Made by a program: the position numbers and the translations under genes
Source of the DNA: Gnetum montanum
Lineage: Eukaryota; Streptophyta; Gnetopsida; Gnetales; Gnetaceae
Assembly (NCBI GenBank): GCA_015680685.1
Contig: MNCI01013673.1
Span: 255,975-319,974, forward strand
Length of the DNA: 64,000 bases
Direction of reading: 5' to 3'
Part shown: piece after piece, positions 1-11,639 of the stretch
Layout: each line of letters starts with the position of its first letter
Position numbering within the stretch: the first letter of the stretch is position 1
The notes under the pieces: model-generated
Databases searched by the model: none
The model's input: the letters and a program-made list of their open reading frames with translations, nothing else
What the model was told of the DNA's origin: nothing

Positions 1-1874
1 TTATAAACATAAACGAAGGCAACATCGTCCCAACGCACAAAAGCATAACTTATGTGATGGCGATGAACCCCCATTGGCCACTACAAGCCTAATGTAAATA
101 CAAGAGGTTGTTCGAATCTCCCATAGGCATCGTAAAGAGAGCCATCTACCTAGGCTCAATTTAAACAACTTTCCCAATTTTTCAGGAGGCTATGACTTAG
201 ATCTGCAACAACATTTACAAGCCTTCTACGATGCTTGTACATGGAACAACATTGATAATAGTTGGAAAAAACTTAAGCTCTTTCCTATGACACTCGTTGG
301 CCAAGAAAAAGTATGGTATAGGTCGTTAAAACCAAATTCAATATGACATTGGCCAACAATGGTTGAACTTTTTAAATGAAAGATATCAAACCTACAAAAG
401 AGTGTTAGCCTTGAGGAAACAAATCCAAGAGTGGAAACAAGCACAACATGAACCCTTGGACATGGCCTTAGAAAGATATTATGCATTGTTAAATAACTAT
501 ATAGACCATGGGTTCTCCGAGGAAAGGCTAATGTACCATATCATTGATGGGCTTCGTGATGAAACAAGAAATACCCTAGGGATGTATGCCCAAGGAAAAA
601 TATATGAACTATGAACCCATCAAGTCCAAGAGCTTATTAAGCAGGTAGCAAAAGAGGAAGGAGAAATGGCTAGATGGGAGAGTGTTAAAAAACATCAATG
701 GGACCAAAATCTCAACTTAACAAAGGTCCATGATCATAAAAAGGTGAAATCAACCTATCATAAGGAGAAAGAATCATCTTTGCCAATACAACAATCACTA
801 GAAGAAGTCGAGGCAAAGATCAATAATATGTTGGAATGGACGTATAAAAAGTGTGGAAAATTTATTGATATCATTGGAGATAGAGTTTTGACAACCTGAG
901 AAGTAGGCCAAAGTATCAGTAGACAATCAGAAAGAAGGGATAAGGAAAATAAGAGCTCAACTACCAATCATACGTATGAATGCAATAGATGCCTATACGA
1001 TCACCCCAAGGGCCAATGCCCAATATTGTTACATTTATATGAGCATTGGGGAAACACATTACACCCAAAGTTCGTACAGAGATACTATGTTCGATCATAG
1101 TGGAAACATTCCCAGTCGTGGGGGAAGCCACCCTTAAACTAGAAACACCCTTCGTATCATCTAAACCCAAATGCTTATCTAGTTCAACATCATGTTTCTC
1201 CAACTGGGTCAACATACTCTATCTCACAGCATTACTATTCTCCTCAATACTATCAACCTATGTTCTCAACAAAACCACCACCTTGTGCACCACACACTTA
1301 TCCTAATTTTCAACATACTCATCCTTTCCCTCCTTCTACATCACCACCAACTATTCCTAAGGTGTCTGCACCACAGCAACAACCACCGAACGTTACTTGT
1401 GCTACTATTGCCAATGGCAGTGAAAGACCTTAGCAACATTGAAGGTGCCCCTTCTTTAGAAATGACCCTAAGAAGGGACAACACCATTCCAAGGCCATTG
1501 CATCCTCCAACTCAGTACAAGTCCAACCCTGTGGTGCACCCTTATCCTCGAACCCAACGCCTCATGTTACTTCATCAGGGCCACCAATTAACATTAGAAC
1601 AACCATACGGCCCAATGAATACAACCATGGAGATCGATGTCCTAATCCTTGCATACCATCTTATGGTCACAGACATCATAGTGGGTCAATTTTTTACCCT
1701 AGGACCACATCTTACAAATTTCCCCACTATGCTTACTATAATCAAGTGTGTGAACCCCAATGGGGTAGGTATGACCAAGTTCCAATGTTTCCAACATGCA
1801 AGGATCCTCATCTTCCATTTATTAATCCTTTCCATCCTCAACCGATTAGTAATGGGGGATATCCCCTATTCTAA
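1..1874 (+). pseudogene. gag: gag of element 1 (5'-truncated by window, decayed)
   Basis: Gag is the structural protein that packages retrotransposon RNA into particles. The frame shows the plant gypsy gag core: a Trp-rich block near 260-350 (WKKLKLFPMTLVGQ), then LNERYQTYKRVLALRKQ near 372 and ERLMYHIIDGLRDETR near 520. A knuckle-like motif CNRCLYDHPKGQC lies near 980-1020. A Pro/Tyr/His-rich tail ends at TAA 1872-1874. A frameshift near 360-375 and several stops (for example at 613) show it is dead. It matches the element C gag along its whole visible length, which places the window start roughly 130 codons into the protein. A 230-codon open frame at 1192-1884 is a different frame of the same tail and is not the product. 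Confidence 0.85.
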
Positions 1875-3244
1875 TAACAAGTAGGGTTAATAACCACTTA
1901 TTTTCTTTAATTTTACAACTTTTTGTTTTCTAGTTTTTCATTTTTCAATTTCTTGTTTTATCTTTTTGTCTTTTTATCCTTTTACACTTTTGTAAGTAAT
2001 CTCATCTACGAATAAAACACTCATGTGGATCATTGGTTGAGATGTGTTCTATGTTATCAAGTTACGAGTGGTTAATTATTTGGACAGTGAGCCCATTACA
2101 CCCACTCATCCAATCTACAAATAAGAGGTTATGTTCATAGGTACAGTGATATTCTTGACATTCTCAAAACTTAAAATTTATTTTGTTTTCATTGTACCCA
2201 GAATGAAGAAGGATGAACCAAGAGGAAATGTTTAGGATGTGACATCAAGGGAACTTGAGGACTCTCTTTGGTGACGTTTGTGGGAGTTATCATGCAACAT
2301 GGTTGTCCTAAGATCCTTGTAGATCTAATGAAAATGGGAGTAAGAGTAATCAAAAGGGCACTCAAAAATCCAATGTTGTTCTGAGGGTTCCCATTGGGAA
2401 GACATGCATCCATGCCTGAAGGTTGGCGGCTTCTCTAGATTCAGCAATCCAAAAAAAAAGAGAGAAAAAAAAGAGCAAAAGAAAAAAAATGCCACAAAAC
2501 AAAAATCACTCCTCCCTTGAATAAAACGCCAAGTGATCGTACGCCTTGTTGTTATGGTGCTCTCATAGTTGCTCACTATGGGATGAAACAATGTGATGTC
2601 ATTGATTAGAGGAATGGACTTGGTCTTGATCTTGGAACGATGGGTTAATGACACATTAATCATGCTTTACATGTAGGATTCACTGTGCCCTGGGTCAATT
2701 ACCTCATGTCCCAATCTCTTCAATCCCTTCTATATTTCGTCTCATCTCACTATTCATGTAATTGTAGCTTTTTTCATGTGTAACATAGAATTCTTACCTC
2801 ATTTTGGTGATATTTACATGTGTGTGTTTTGTGGAATCAGTGTGGATTACCTTTAATCCTTCAAGTGCCCACGAACACTTTTAAGTGTGGTTACACAAGG
2901 GAATTATAGGTTGGAACCTGCTTTGGGGAGGATCCAATTTTGTAATCTTTTGTAATTTTCACTTATGACATAGCTCACACACACCATTTCTTAATCTCAG
3001 CCTATTTTTCATAACATTTTTTCCCTATTATTATTATCCCTTTGAATCAACATTCATATGTACCATCACATAGCCTTTTTCTCTACCATCCAAGGTCCTT
3101 AATGATAAAACCCATAGATTATTATTGGTGCCTTCCAAACCATCTAATTACCCTAGAACCCTTCAACATGTGTCACATGTCCTAATTTCCATTTTCGATT
3201 CCAAGAAAAACTTTCAAAATTTGGTATTTTCCCTCGGGCCTAAA

Positions 3245-3420
3245 CATCACTAGGTTGTGATATTGCGTATGAGATATTGTGGCCGATGCAATATCGCATA
3301 CGCGATGTATCATACACGATATCACATCCCATGAACTTATAAATAGGTGACCCCCCCCCCCCCCCCCCCCCACAACACTTAGCATCATTTTTCATAATTC
3401 ACATGGGGGACTTTTTCAAA
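3245..3420 (+). promoter_or_regulatory. LTR-like promoter block inside element 1
   Basis: This stretch holds several short palindromes of the gatat/atatc type (for example gcaatatcgcatacgcgat near 3278-3298), then a TATA motif (cttataaatagg, about 3336-3347) and a poly-C run. The order, palindromic repeats then TATA, is that of the U3 regions of LTRs elsewhere in the window, notably the element E 3' LTR at 39812-39970. No matching block is seen at the equivalent place in element C. It lies about 300 bases upstream of the second reading frame. It may be a captured LTR fragment, with or without promoter activity. Confidence 0.45.
3351..3371. repeat. Poly-C tract (21 C)
   Basis: Uninterrupted run of 21 C just downstream of the internal TATA motif. 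Its true length may be misassembled. Confidence 0.95.
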
Positions 3421-3657
3421 TTTTTCTCTACAACTTGCGAGTGTGACACCCTTGCTTTTCTACCTATATCTTGCTCGCTAGTACTCTGATTTTAATTCCA
3501 TCTGAAATTGCTTGAACCCAGAGTGTTTAGCTTAGTTGTGGGGGAGGGACACCTGTTGAATAACACCTAACATTTTTGGAATTTATCATCACCCAAATGA
3601 TGTTATCTAGGGTAATTGGCTATAACATTTAGAATAATTGGCCCCATGTGATTGCAG

Positions 3658-6465
3658 ATGGCCCTGAAACATGGACAAAAGGAAGGTCTTGCTCAAGGTG
3701 GAAGCAAATGACCTAGAAGAGGTGGAAGAAAAGATCCTATCAAAAAACATGCAGAACAAGAGGAATAATCATTTATCATTCATCAAGAGGACCCTCCTAC
3801 TGTACAGTCTGGGCAGGTAGAAGGAGGAGCTGCTGCAGTACCTAAACAAGGACAACATCTCACGTTGTCCCAAGATTGTGTTCAGGCCATCCATGAAAAG
3901 TCCACATTCATTGCAGTGATTGTGGAATTAAACTTTAAATATTTTACATAGTTCACTCTTGAGGCTATTAGGGATCACCTCAAAGGATCTCCCTTATGGC
4001 CTACCCTCTTTGAAAGTAGTGCCTGGTACCTAGGGGAGACGTACCAATTCTAGCACAATAGGGAACCAGCCACCACCATCAATATTTGTGATGTGACAGT
4101 TGATTTCTCTACGTAGGAAATTTCTAAAGTATTAAAGCTTCCAAATACAGGGCCCAAGGTTGCTAAGTTATCCACCCATTCTGACCCTAATGTGCGACGA
4201 GATTGGTTGGAAATGGAATATGACAGAGATAAGACATTTGGTGAGTTGATGACAGAAGAGAGGATCTACTTCAAAATTGGAACATATCACCTCTTCCCCA
4301 TGAAGGGCTTAAAAATAATTTCAACATATGCAACAAGAGGATGTGTAGTGCTGATGGAAAAGATTAATGCTAACCTACCCCATCTATATTTAATGGAGAT
4401 CCTAAGGCGGTTCAAGGAATGGAAGATAAGGAAGATGGCATTGCCCTTCCCTTGTCTTATCATAAAGCTTTGTCGATGTGCTAGTTTCAGGGGGTACACT
4501 AATGATGTCCTCCAAAAAGCCAAAATTTTTTTCTATGTTGAACTGTTAAAGCCACCAGCCGCAAGGAAAATTACTGGTGAGACGTTGGGACCAGAAGAAG
4601 AAGAAGAAAAGATGGCTGGACCAACTACACCTCAACTTGTAGGACCTAGCTAACCTCCAAGTGCAGGACCCAGCTAACAACAGGAAGCAAGGCCTAGCAC
4701 AGGCCATGATCAACCACCGCCACCTCAAGACTATAGACCATCGATGAGCCATCTCAGGGCCATCGTTGAGACTGTTAGTTGGGGAAGTCATGATGATGCA
4801 AATCTCTTCCGTGTCATTGATGATTTCATATAGCCCATGGTTTCTTTGGATTGCAAAAGGGGTGAAGTGTCTATTCATACAGGAGGAGGGAAAAGTACTT
4901 AGTCACAAAAGATCTCAAGAAACGTGGCATCTTTCCAAGTGCAATTAGAAACTGGTGAAGGGGCCACTATGGTGGTCATGCAACACTAGGATGCTGCAGG
5001 AGCTATAGAAGTGGTCGCATACCACATCAAAGAATCATTCAATGTACCTATTGTGCCATCGATAGATCTCACAGGAGCACGGGATGCTCAAACTTTGGCC
5101 AGAACCTCAATGAATCCTGCGGAACATGAGGATGTTCTTGATCGATTGCTCCAAATAGGATAAGTAATGACATCCCTATTTGACATCCCTTAGGGTGTTA
5201 TGGAAATTTAATTAGACCTTAATTTAAAGAAGGGAAAGCTGGTCTTAATAGAAGTGAGGGCCAAGCATGCTGAAGTAGAGGTGCAGAAATTACAAGAACA
5301 GCTCATGGCCCTACAAGTAGCTTAGCCAAACCCTTTGCAGTTTGTTCCCAGAGACTAGCTAGATAGCTTTAGAACTAAGCAACTAACCAAGCTAATAATG
5401 GAGAATAAAATGGTGGCTGAGGAAAAAGAGAAGGTTGTTTGGGATGCCTATGTAGCACAGGAATAAACTCATGTGCATATCAAGGCACAGAACATCTTAC
5501 AGGAGGAAAACAAGTAGCTCATTGCCGACAACCTTCTATTGATTACTATGGAGAAGCAAAAGAATGTTCTCGAAGAACATTTCCATCAGTTACAAGAAAA
5601 GTTCATCTACGTCAACCAAGACATAAGCCATTTAGCTAGGGAGAATCGAACCCTCTCAATGGAGGAGGTATGCACCATTTGCCAAAAGTCAACAATCAAG
5701 ATAAGTGCATCGCAAAATGAGGCTAAATGGCATGAAAAAATAAAGGAGCACTTCCAAGACCAGGTGGGGATGTACAAATAGATCCTTGAGAAGGAGATCC
5801 ATATGGCCAAGGCCTGCATCAACACTATCAGTACTCAACACATTGACTGGTGGGCCATATGGGACACATATGTGTTTGCCTACTAGGCAAAAGTTAAGAA
5901 CTAGGACCTGTAGATACAAGATCTTACAGAATACATGGAGTTGAAAAACCTGTGGTATGCTAACCTTGCCATGTTAATAGTAGGGTGCCTGAAGACAAAG
6001 CTCGAACAACGAGTAGCGACCACCTACAACAACTATGAAGTAGAATTTGTAGAACGTAAGAAGTTGTTGGAAAAACTAGAGATCACAAATTTTGAACTTG
6101 AGGTGGTGAAAGAAAGATACTAAGGAAAAAAAGGTATCACGATGGATTTGGCTCAATGGCTCATAGATTTCCAACAATACAAAGATAAATCCTGAGCCTA
6201 CGAAGAGGAACGACAGGTGTTTGTAGCTTGGTATATCAAGGCCAATCAAATGTTTCCGCAACTACCCTGTCCATGGGATGTGCTAACTCCATCAAACATC
6301 AGAACATTAGCATGAATGGCACAAGATCCTTGGACTGAAGAGGAGAAACTCTAGGCCATAATCCAACACAATCAAGTCCCAAGACCTGGAGCACAAGACA
6401 AAGGGAAAGCACCAATGGAGGAGCCACCGCCACTAGGAACTACATTAGTTCCACAAATTTTGTAG
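3658..6465 (+). pseudogene. 3' ORF of element 1: plant-transposon-domain-like protein with coiled coils
   Basis: From ATG 3658 to TAG 6463-6465 one reading frame of 935 codons runs without a net frameshift, broken by about two dozen stops, each explicable as C-to-T change in CAG, CAA or CGA. About residues 75-330 hold a globular part. In it INICDVTVDFST, LPFPCLIIKLCRCA and the spacing between them resemble the Pfam 'putative plant transposon protein' domain found in plant retroelement proteins; this is judged by eye. An acidic hinge and a Pro-rich linker follow (about 310-365). Residues about 520-830 are charged heptad-like coiled coil (for example LQEENK, MEKQKNVLEEHFHQLQEKF). The C-terminus is Pro-rich (EEPPPLG). 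Position 3' of gag and before the LTR recalls the env-like ORF of Athila elements, but no signal peptide or membrane segment is visible. Function unknown. Confidence 0.7.
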
Positions 6466-6603
6466 TTGTAGCACATTCTTTGTGCTGTGTCTCAATTTTT
6501 TTTTCATTCCACACTGTGGCATAATCCCATTTTCACCATCCAATAATCCCATACCTATCCACTATGTAATCATTGTAACTTGAGGATGAGTTTTCATTTA
6601 GTC

Positions 6604-6612
6604 GTGGGGGTA
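6604..6612 (+). promoter_or_regulatory. Polypurine tract of element 1
   Basis: gtgggggta directly abuts the TGATGA start of the 3' LTR. The same string precedes the 3' LTRs of C, E and, one G shorter, F. It primes plus-strand DNA synthesis in LTR elements. Confidence 0.8.
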
Positions 6613-7459
6613 TGATGAGTCATCATTTGGATGACTGCGATATCGTGGCCGCAATATTGTAGCCTATCTCCTCATCTATAAATAAGAGATAGAAAAATCA
6701 NACAATATTGTAGCCTATCTCCTCATCTATAAATAAGAGATAGAAAAATCAATTAGTTAGTTAATCTTTTCAATTCTTAGTTTAAGTGTTAAGTTTCTAT
6801 TTTTTCCTCTCAACCCTTTTCTTCCCAGTGTATGCCCCCAGTGTGGTGAATGTAATTGTACGACATCCTTTATTTGAGTGTGACATACCTGGACATGCAC
6901 ATGACTGGAAATAAAGATCGAGATTACTTCATCATTGTAGAATTCACTTAGTTTAATTATTTATTTAATTGTTATTTACTACTTTCCTAGTTAATCTCTC
7001 TCACCCTTAAACTCATGTTAAAACGTGGAATGAGTACAACTTTATTACGAGCATTTAAGTGTGACTACTTGGTAACCTAGTAGCGTACCTAGGATCTATG
7101 CATGGTAACCCCAGTGGTAGTCATGCATGAAGTCCAAGATGTGTATGGATAATCAAGGAATGTATGCTCATCACACTTAGGCTAGTTTAGGTTCTCTCAC
7201 CCTTTCTTTCTTAGCTTAGATAATATTACCTTCCATTGCCTTAAGGAGTAGCATTAGGTTAGAAACACATCATACACCTCACTCTAGACTAAACCATATG
7301 TGACAAAGCTACTACTAGTCCAGATGGGAAGACAATGAACTGCCACCTAAGGTTAACTATCTAGATGCCATAACTAGTTCGTCTATGGAGTTTGACCAGA
7401 TCACGTGTGTAATGCTCGTATTCATATGGTTGAGTGTATGGGTACCTTGCTACTCATCA
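6613..7459 (+). repeat. 3' LTR of element 1
   Basis: Starts TGATGA and ends TCATCA, the inverted termini shared by the clade. U3 has GATATCG-type palindromes; the TATA box is ctataaataagagat. R/U5 contains the shared motifs tttatttgagtgtgacat and, near the end, ttgagtgtatgggtacc. Its apparent 847 bp includes an artefactual 49-bp duplication around the N at 6701, so the true length is nearer 797 bp. Confidence 0.85.
6652..6751. other. Assembly scar: 49-bp exact repeat flanking a single N
   Basis: Bases 6652-6700 and 6703-6751 are identical and are separated only by N (6701) and one base. They duplicate the LTR TATA box. This is best read as two contig ends that overlap but were joined without collapsing. 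Confidence 0.85.
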
Positions 7460-7464
7460 CATTC

Positions 7465-8779
7465 TATGAGAATCCACTGGACCATTTATGACTCATGGAA
7501 CAAGGATGAGAAGATGTAGGCACTTTTGAAGACCTTTAAATTTTTAAAAGTAGTAGCAACAATAGGGAAACTCAAACTAGCAATAGCATAAGGACATGAT
7601 GAAGGACCCTTCACACCATAGGAGCCTTTGCCTTTAGGCATGGTGTGAAGATCTCATCCTTCTCCACTCCATCTAGACATCACCTATTAATTTTTTCAAC
7701 CTATCTAGATTTTCTATGTATTGTACGACTTTTGTAATCATTCAAATATTTTGTAACCTAAAATTCAAAGTTTGTTATTATTGTAATCAATTTGTCTATT
7801 AGTTCCATACTCCCCAAATTTTATAAACCATTTGATCTCATTTTTATTCACTCAAGGGTGATTTTAAAGTTAGTCATGGAGGTATGATGAAGTCTAAGTC
7901 AATTAGCTACATCGATGTATGCTCATCAACATAATCCTATTGATGTATCCTTAGATGTATTGATGCATATGCATTAACACTAATCCTACATAAGCCTATA
8001 TAAATGTACACATCATCCAAATTTATGTCATCTTTGGGCATTCCTATAGTGAAGCTCTTATATTTGCTTCTGTAAGAAATCGTCAAATTACCCTCTGAGT
8101 GTGTGTAGTGTAGATTAAGTTGATTGAATGGAGTTTGTTTCAAATGAATATTATATTTGGAAACTTTTACATGAAGGTTATACATATGAGATTAATTCAT
8201 TCCGTTGTAACGCTTGGATTAATACTTAGTTTATTTTCAAGCACTTTATCTTAAATGCATTTTACCTTTCTACACTTAGAAAATTAATATTTTATTTCAT
8301 AATAGCTTAAGTACAATCACTTTGACCATGTTATACTAACTCTTGGTAACCCTAGTAATGGATGCTTGGTACATCTAACAGTGAGCACTTGGTAACCTAG
8401 AAATATTAGTATAAGTTCAAGATGGGTACAAAATGTGAATATATACTTTACACTTAGGATAGATTAGATAGCATTTAGTTTCATAATTAGTTAGAAATAA
8501 ATATTTTAATCATCTTATCATGTTAATACTTTGTTTATAAAAATAATAAAAATATATATAAATATCTCATACCTCAATCTCACTTAACCATGTTCATTGA
8601 GCTAGCACAAGTGATGTGTGGGAAGATAATGACCAACAATGCCATATTTAACTATCTAGGATAGGATTAAAACCACTCAGATGAGGTCCATGGAATTTAA
8701 CTAGATTATGTCTACATGCTTGTGTTATAAACCCTTTACTAATGTGATAGAATCACATGGGAATACTCACTGCTCATCA
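7465..8779 (+). mobile_element. Element 2: 3' remnant of a related gypsy element with LTR 7885-8779
   Basis: 7465-7884 is a non-coding 3' internal tail ending in a polypurine-like tract (catggaggta). At 7885 an LTR starts with TGATGA; it ends TCATCA at 8774-8779. Its TATA motif (cctatataaatgta) is near 7995-8010 and its U3 is built from different palindromes (gatgcatatgcat near 7960-7973) from those of its neighbours, so it is a diverged subfamily. The upstream body is interrupted by element 1, whose 3' LTR ends at 7459. The rest of element 2 lies left of the window or is lost. Confidence 0.7.
7885..8779 (+). repeat. 3' LTR of element 2
   Basis: 895 bp with termini TGATGA/TCATCA. The internal segments ttggtaaccctagta and catatg/tgctcatcac parallel R/U5 of the other LTRs, but U3 is distinct. 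The right flank is caact (8780-8784). Confidence 0.75.
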
Positions 8780-11073
8780 CAACTAATATGTTAGAAACAC
8801 TCTACAAATCAAAATGAGACATACCATCATAATCTATTTATAAATAAAATAATCACATGCAACAAGATACTTGGGCTTGATATGTGTTCAAAAATGGAAA
8901 AATCAAGCTGAAAATAAAAGAAACTAGGCTAAAATTGGCTTAAAAGTGAAGTAACAAGGCAAAAATTGGTTTATATTTCAGAAAAAACAAAAAATCTGAA
9001 GAACCGGCAAGATGGTAGAGAAAATAGAAGAGGTGATAGTAATTTTAATTGATGTATATAACTTATATATGTTATTTATATAACATATGTGTTATTTTAC
9101 TTTTACAGCCACCTTAATGGTTCACGTAGCTTCCCAACCATCTTTTGGAAATATGTCATGACTTTTCCATAAAGAAAAACATTTGAATAGAACAAACTTT
9201 TTCTTTGTCTTTTGTTATCTAATCAATGATAAAATAGCAAGTAGAACCGAGTCAATACATGTGCTCTTTTCAAAAATAAAATAGAAGATAATGTAAAAGA
9301 TAGTTAGTAGATTCCTTTGAATTTTTTTAAAAAATTTGATTTTGATTTTGATTTTTTTAACATTTGCATTTTATAAGTTTATTTTTCATATTTCTCTTTC
9401 AGCTAATACTCTTCAAATTCAAACATTGATAACAACTATATATGAAGTCCAAATAAATTTTCATTTGAACCTACAAGAGTTCTTATGAAGTGATTTATCC
9501 AATTGTATGTTGAAATCTTATCTAAGCTTCATTTCTCATAGTGATCTAGTTCAAATGTCAAAATTTTATGGTATTTTTAGTAAATAAAAATGTGATATCT
9601 TGAGAACTATACTCTAATTCTAGTAAGCCAAAGATCAAAATTAATGTTTTTAAGTATCTTGAACACATCAATAAGATGGGATTCTAGGTAGAACATCATC
9701 CTAAAGTACTTAAATATACTCATGCAATATTTAATTATAATTAAAAATGAACTCTAAATTCTAGTTTAATGACACAATATGGCAAGGGATATGGCTTGGG
9801 TAGGATTAGGATCCAAAATTGCTCCATAAACAAAGGCTTATATAATCACATGTGCATAATAAGAATAAAGATTTAATGTACATAATTGAATAACTAAATT
9901 AACATAACAAAATGTACATAATAAAGATTTAATGTACATAATTGAATTTGTATAAAAAATAAAATATGCATAGCCAAATACTTGTAGAGACATGATAACT
10001 AACAAAAAGTAAAGAATAAAATATGCATAGCCAAATGCTTGTAAAGACATGATAACTAATAAAAAGAAAAACTTTCAAGGGTAATTAGATTTCAATAATT
10101 AATCATAAACTATTTATAAAGTCTATGAATAAGCTCAAATAGTAGTAAAACAAAGCATACAAAACTATAATATAATAAAATAGCAAACAAATTGCATTCA
10201 CTAACATACGAAATTAACAACAACAACAACAGTAAGAGTAACAATAGTAATATAATTATATAATTTAGTTCAGAAAATTAGAGCTAATCAATTGAAACAC
10301 ATCTTGCAACCTTAAAGAATTAATCACATGTATTAAATAAAATAATTAAACCTACATAAATTCTTAGATTACGACAATTTTGACTTAATGATTTTTTTTT
10401 TACTTTAGATCTTTGAAGGGGTAATATTCTCAATTGATACCTTCCGACCTCCCACAAAAATAATTGGGTATCATTAAGATGCATGAATACTACTTTTCAT
10501 ATCTGCTATCTTAATGACTTTATGAGACCTAAATTATGCTATCTTAGTTTTCCCTAATACTCTTATAAACTAAGAATTATGATGAGGTGCACCTATATTC
10601 TTTTGCTGAAGTTCCTTGATGACATGGTTTAATGTCTACCTTCATCCTTGACTTACTATTTCTTCCATAATAGTAAGTTTTAAGGCCTACATATTATTTA
10701 ACAAGGGAAACCAAAGAACTAGACGACTTGACTATGAAGTAAGGTATTTCCTGGGTAGCTTCCATGATCAATCATACAAATGTATCTCTTAGTTGTATTT
10801 TTTTTTCAAAAGAAAAGGAATGCTCCATCTTTGAAAAAATAAAGAACAAAGAAAGGAAATAATTTTCTATGTTAAAAGTTTGCAACACTTAATGATATTT
10901 AACATTAAATTTCTATGTATTGATAGTCAAATTATTTAAGCTCCTTTTTTTTTAATGAAGTACAAAGAAAGCCTTTTTGAGAATAAAAATAAAAAATAGA
11001 TGAAATATCACTAACAAAGAAATGAGAATTGTACTTCTACAAGTTCAAATCTATCCTTAAACTAAGAAATTTT
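8780..11073. other. AT-rich decayed DNA, no gene recognised
   Basis: No reading frame over about 70 codons and no recognisable motif. It includes an inverted-repeat-like stretch near 9055-9095 (repeated tatat/atata around ttatttatataacatat) and a local tandem duplication described separately. 10390-10800 has longer non-AT-biased words and may be decayed retroelement internal sequence, but I cannot assign it. Confidence 0.6.
9959..10068. repeat. Local tandem duplication, two copies of about 50-58 bp
   Basis: aaaatatgcatagccaaat...gacatgataactaa occurs at 9959-10008 and again at 10017-10068. Just upstream aagatttaatgtacataatt is also doubled (near 9868 and 9925). The copies differ by a few bases, so this is an old duplication. 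Confidence 0.8.
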
Positions 11074-11400
11074 TGGGAAAATCTTAGAGAACCACCAACA
11101 TAGCAAAGCATAAACTATTAATACAAAACCAACCATACATCAAAAGTCATCATGAATAAAGAGAGTAAAAAAGAAAGTGAGTCCCAAGCCATTTCCAAAC
11201 TAGGAAAACAATCAAGTAATGCAAATCTATTAAGTTTCATCATAATAAATACATGTGGTTTCTTTCACAACAAGCAAACTATTTCTAAATTAATTTGGAG
11301 ATATCTCATAGTTTCTCCAACTTTTCTAAAATAATCTGAAAATCTGATTTAGACATTTGAAAAATTTCCTTAAGATCTTTCCAAAGTCATCCTCAAGATC
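11074..11400 (-). repeat. 3' LTR of TRIM-like element (approximate)
   Basis: Left copy of the direct repeat, beginning tgggaaaatc. Similarity to the right copy fades after about 11400. Confidence 0.55.
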
Positions 11401-11639
11401 TTTAATAATTGTCAATATTTACTATTCATTTTTTAGGAATATTCTAGTTTTTTCTAATAAAAATATTGGCACTTATATTTTAATATTTAATAAAACTATC
11501 ATGTGGCATTGTTAATTCTTAATAATTATCCCCTCAATGCCAACATGATAAAGAAACTTAAGAATGCACCACTTTGACCTAAATTATTTTCTTCTTAACA
11601 TGTGCACCATTCAATTTCATGCCACATGCAAATAAGATT

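Larger units (their letters stand above)
1875..3657 (+). other. Conserved non-coding spacer between gag and 3' ORF
   Basis: No convincing reading frame. The block matches element C 24190-25637 in order: a T-rich stretch, a segment around 1990-2040 (gtaatctcatctac), a segment around 2395-2440 (gacatgcatccatg), an A-rich run near 2450-2500, and a segment near 2895-2935 ending in ctttggggaggatcca. That last motif also occurs after the integrase in elements E and F, so the spacer descends from the region 3' of pol. The conservation could reflect packaging or RNA signals, or only common descent. Confidence 0.7.
1..7459 (+). mobile_element. Element 1: pol-less Ty3/gypsy element, 5' end outside window
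   Basis: LTR retrotransposon of the clade that fills this window. The window opens inside gag. After gag come a 1.8 kb non-coding spacer, a long second reading frame, a polypurine tract and a complete 3' LTR. No protease, reverse transcriptase, RNase H or integrase is readable between gag and the 3' LTR. The spacer aligns by eye with that of element C (24190-25637), so lack of pol is shared by two copies and is not a private deletion. The element appears to sit inside element 2, because sequence right after its LTR is the 3' internal tail of another copy. The target duplication (right side cattc, 7460-7464) cannot be checked because the left end is missing. Confidence 0.85.

Noticed and set aside
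1192-1884. A 230-codon open frame on the plus strand
   Set aside because: It is an alternative frame of the Pro/Tyr/His-rich gag tail. The true frame matches element C gag and ends at 1874; the open frame has no family resemblance.
5439-5639. A 66-codon frame with several Cys inside the element 1 3' ORF
   Set aside because: It is a shadow of the main frame, which reads through the coiled coil here with only a few nonsense codons.
10390-10800. Possible retroelement coding remnant
   Set aside because: Some words look coding-like, but no conserved motif could be read in any frame.
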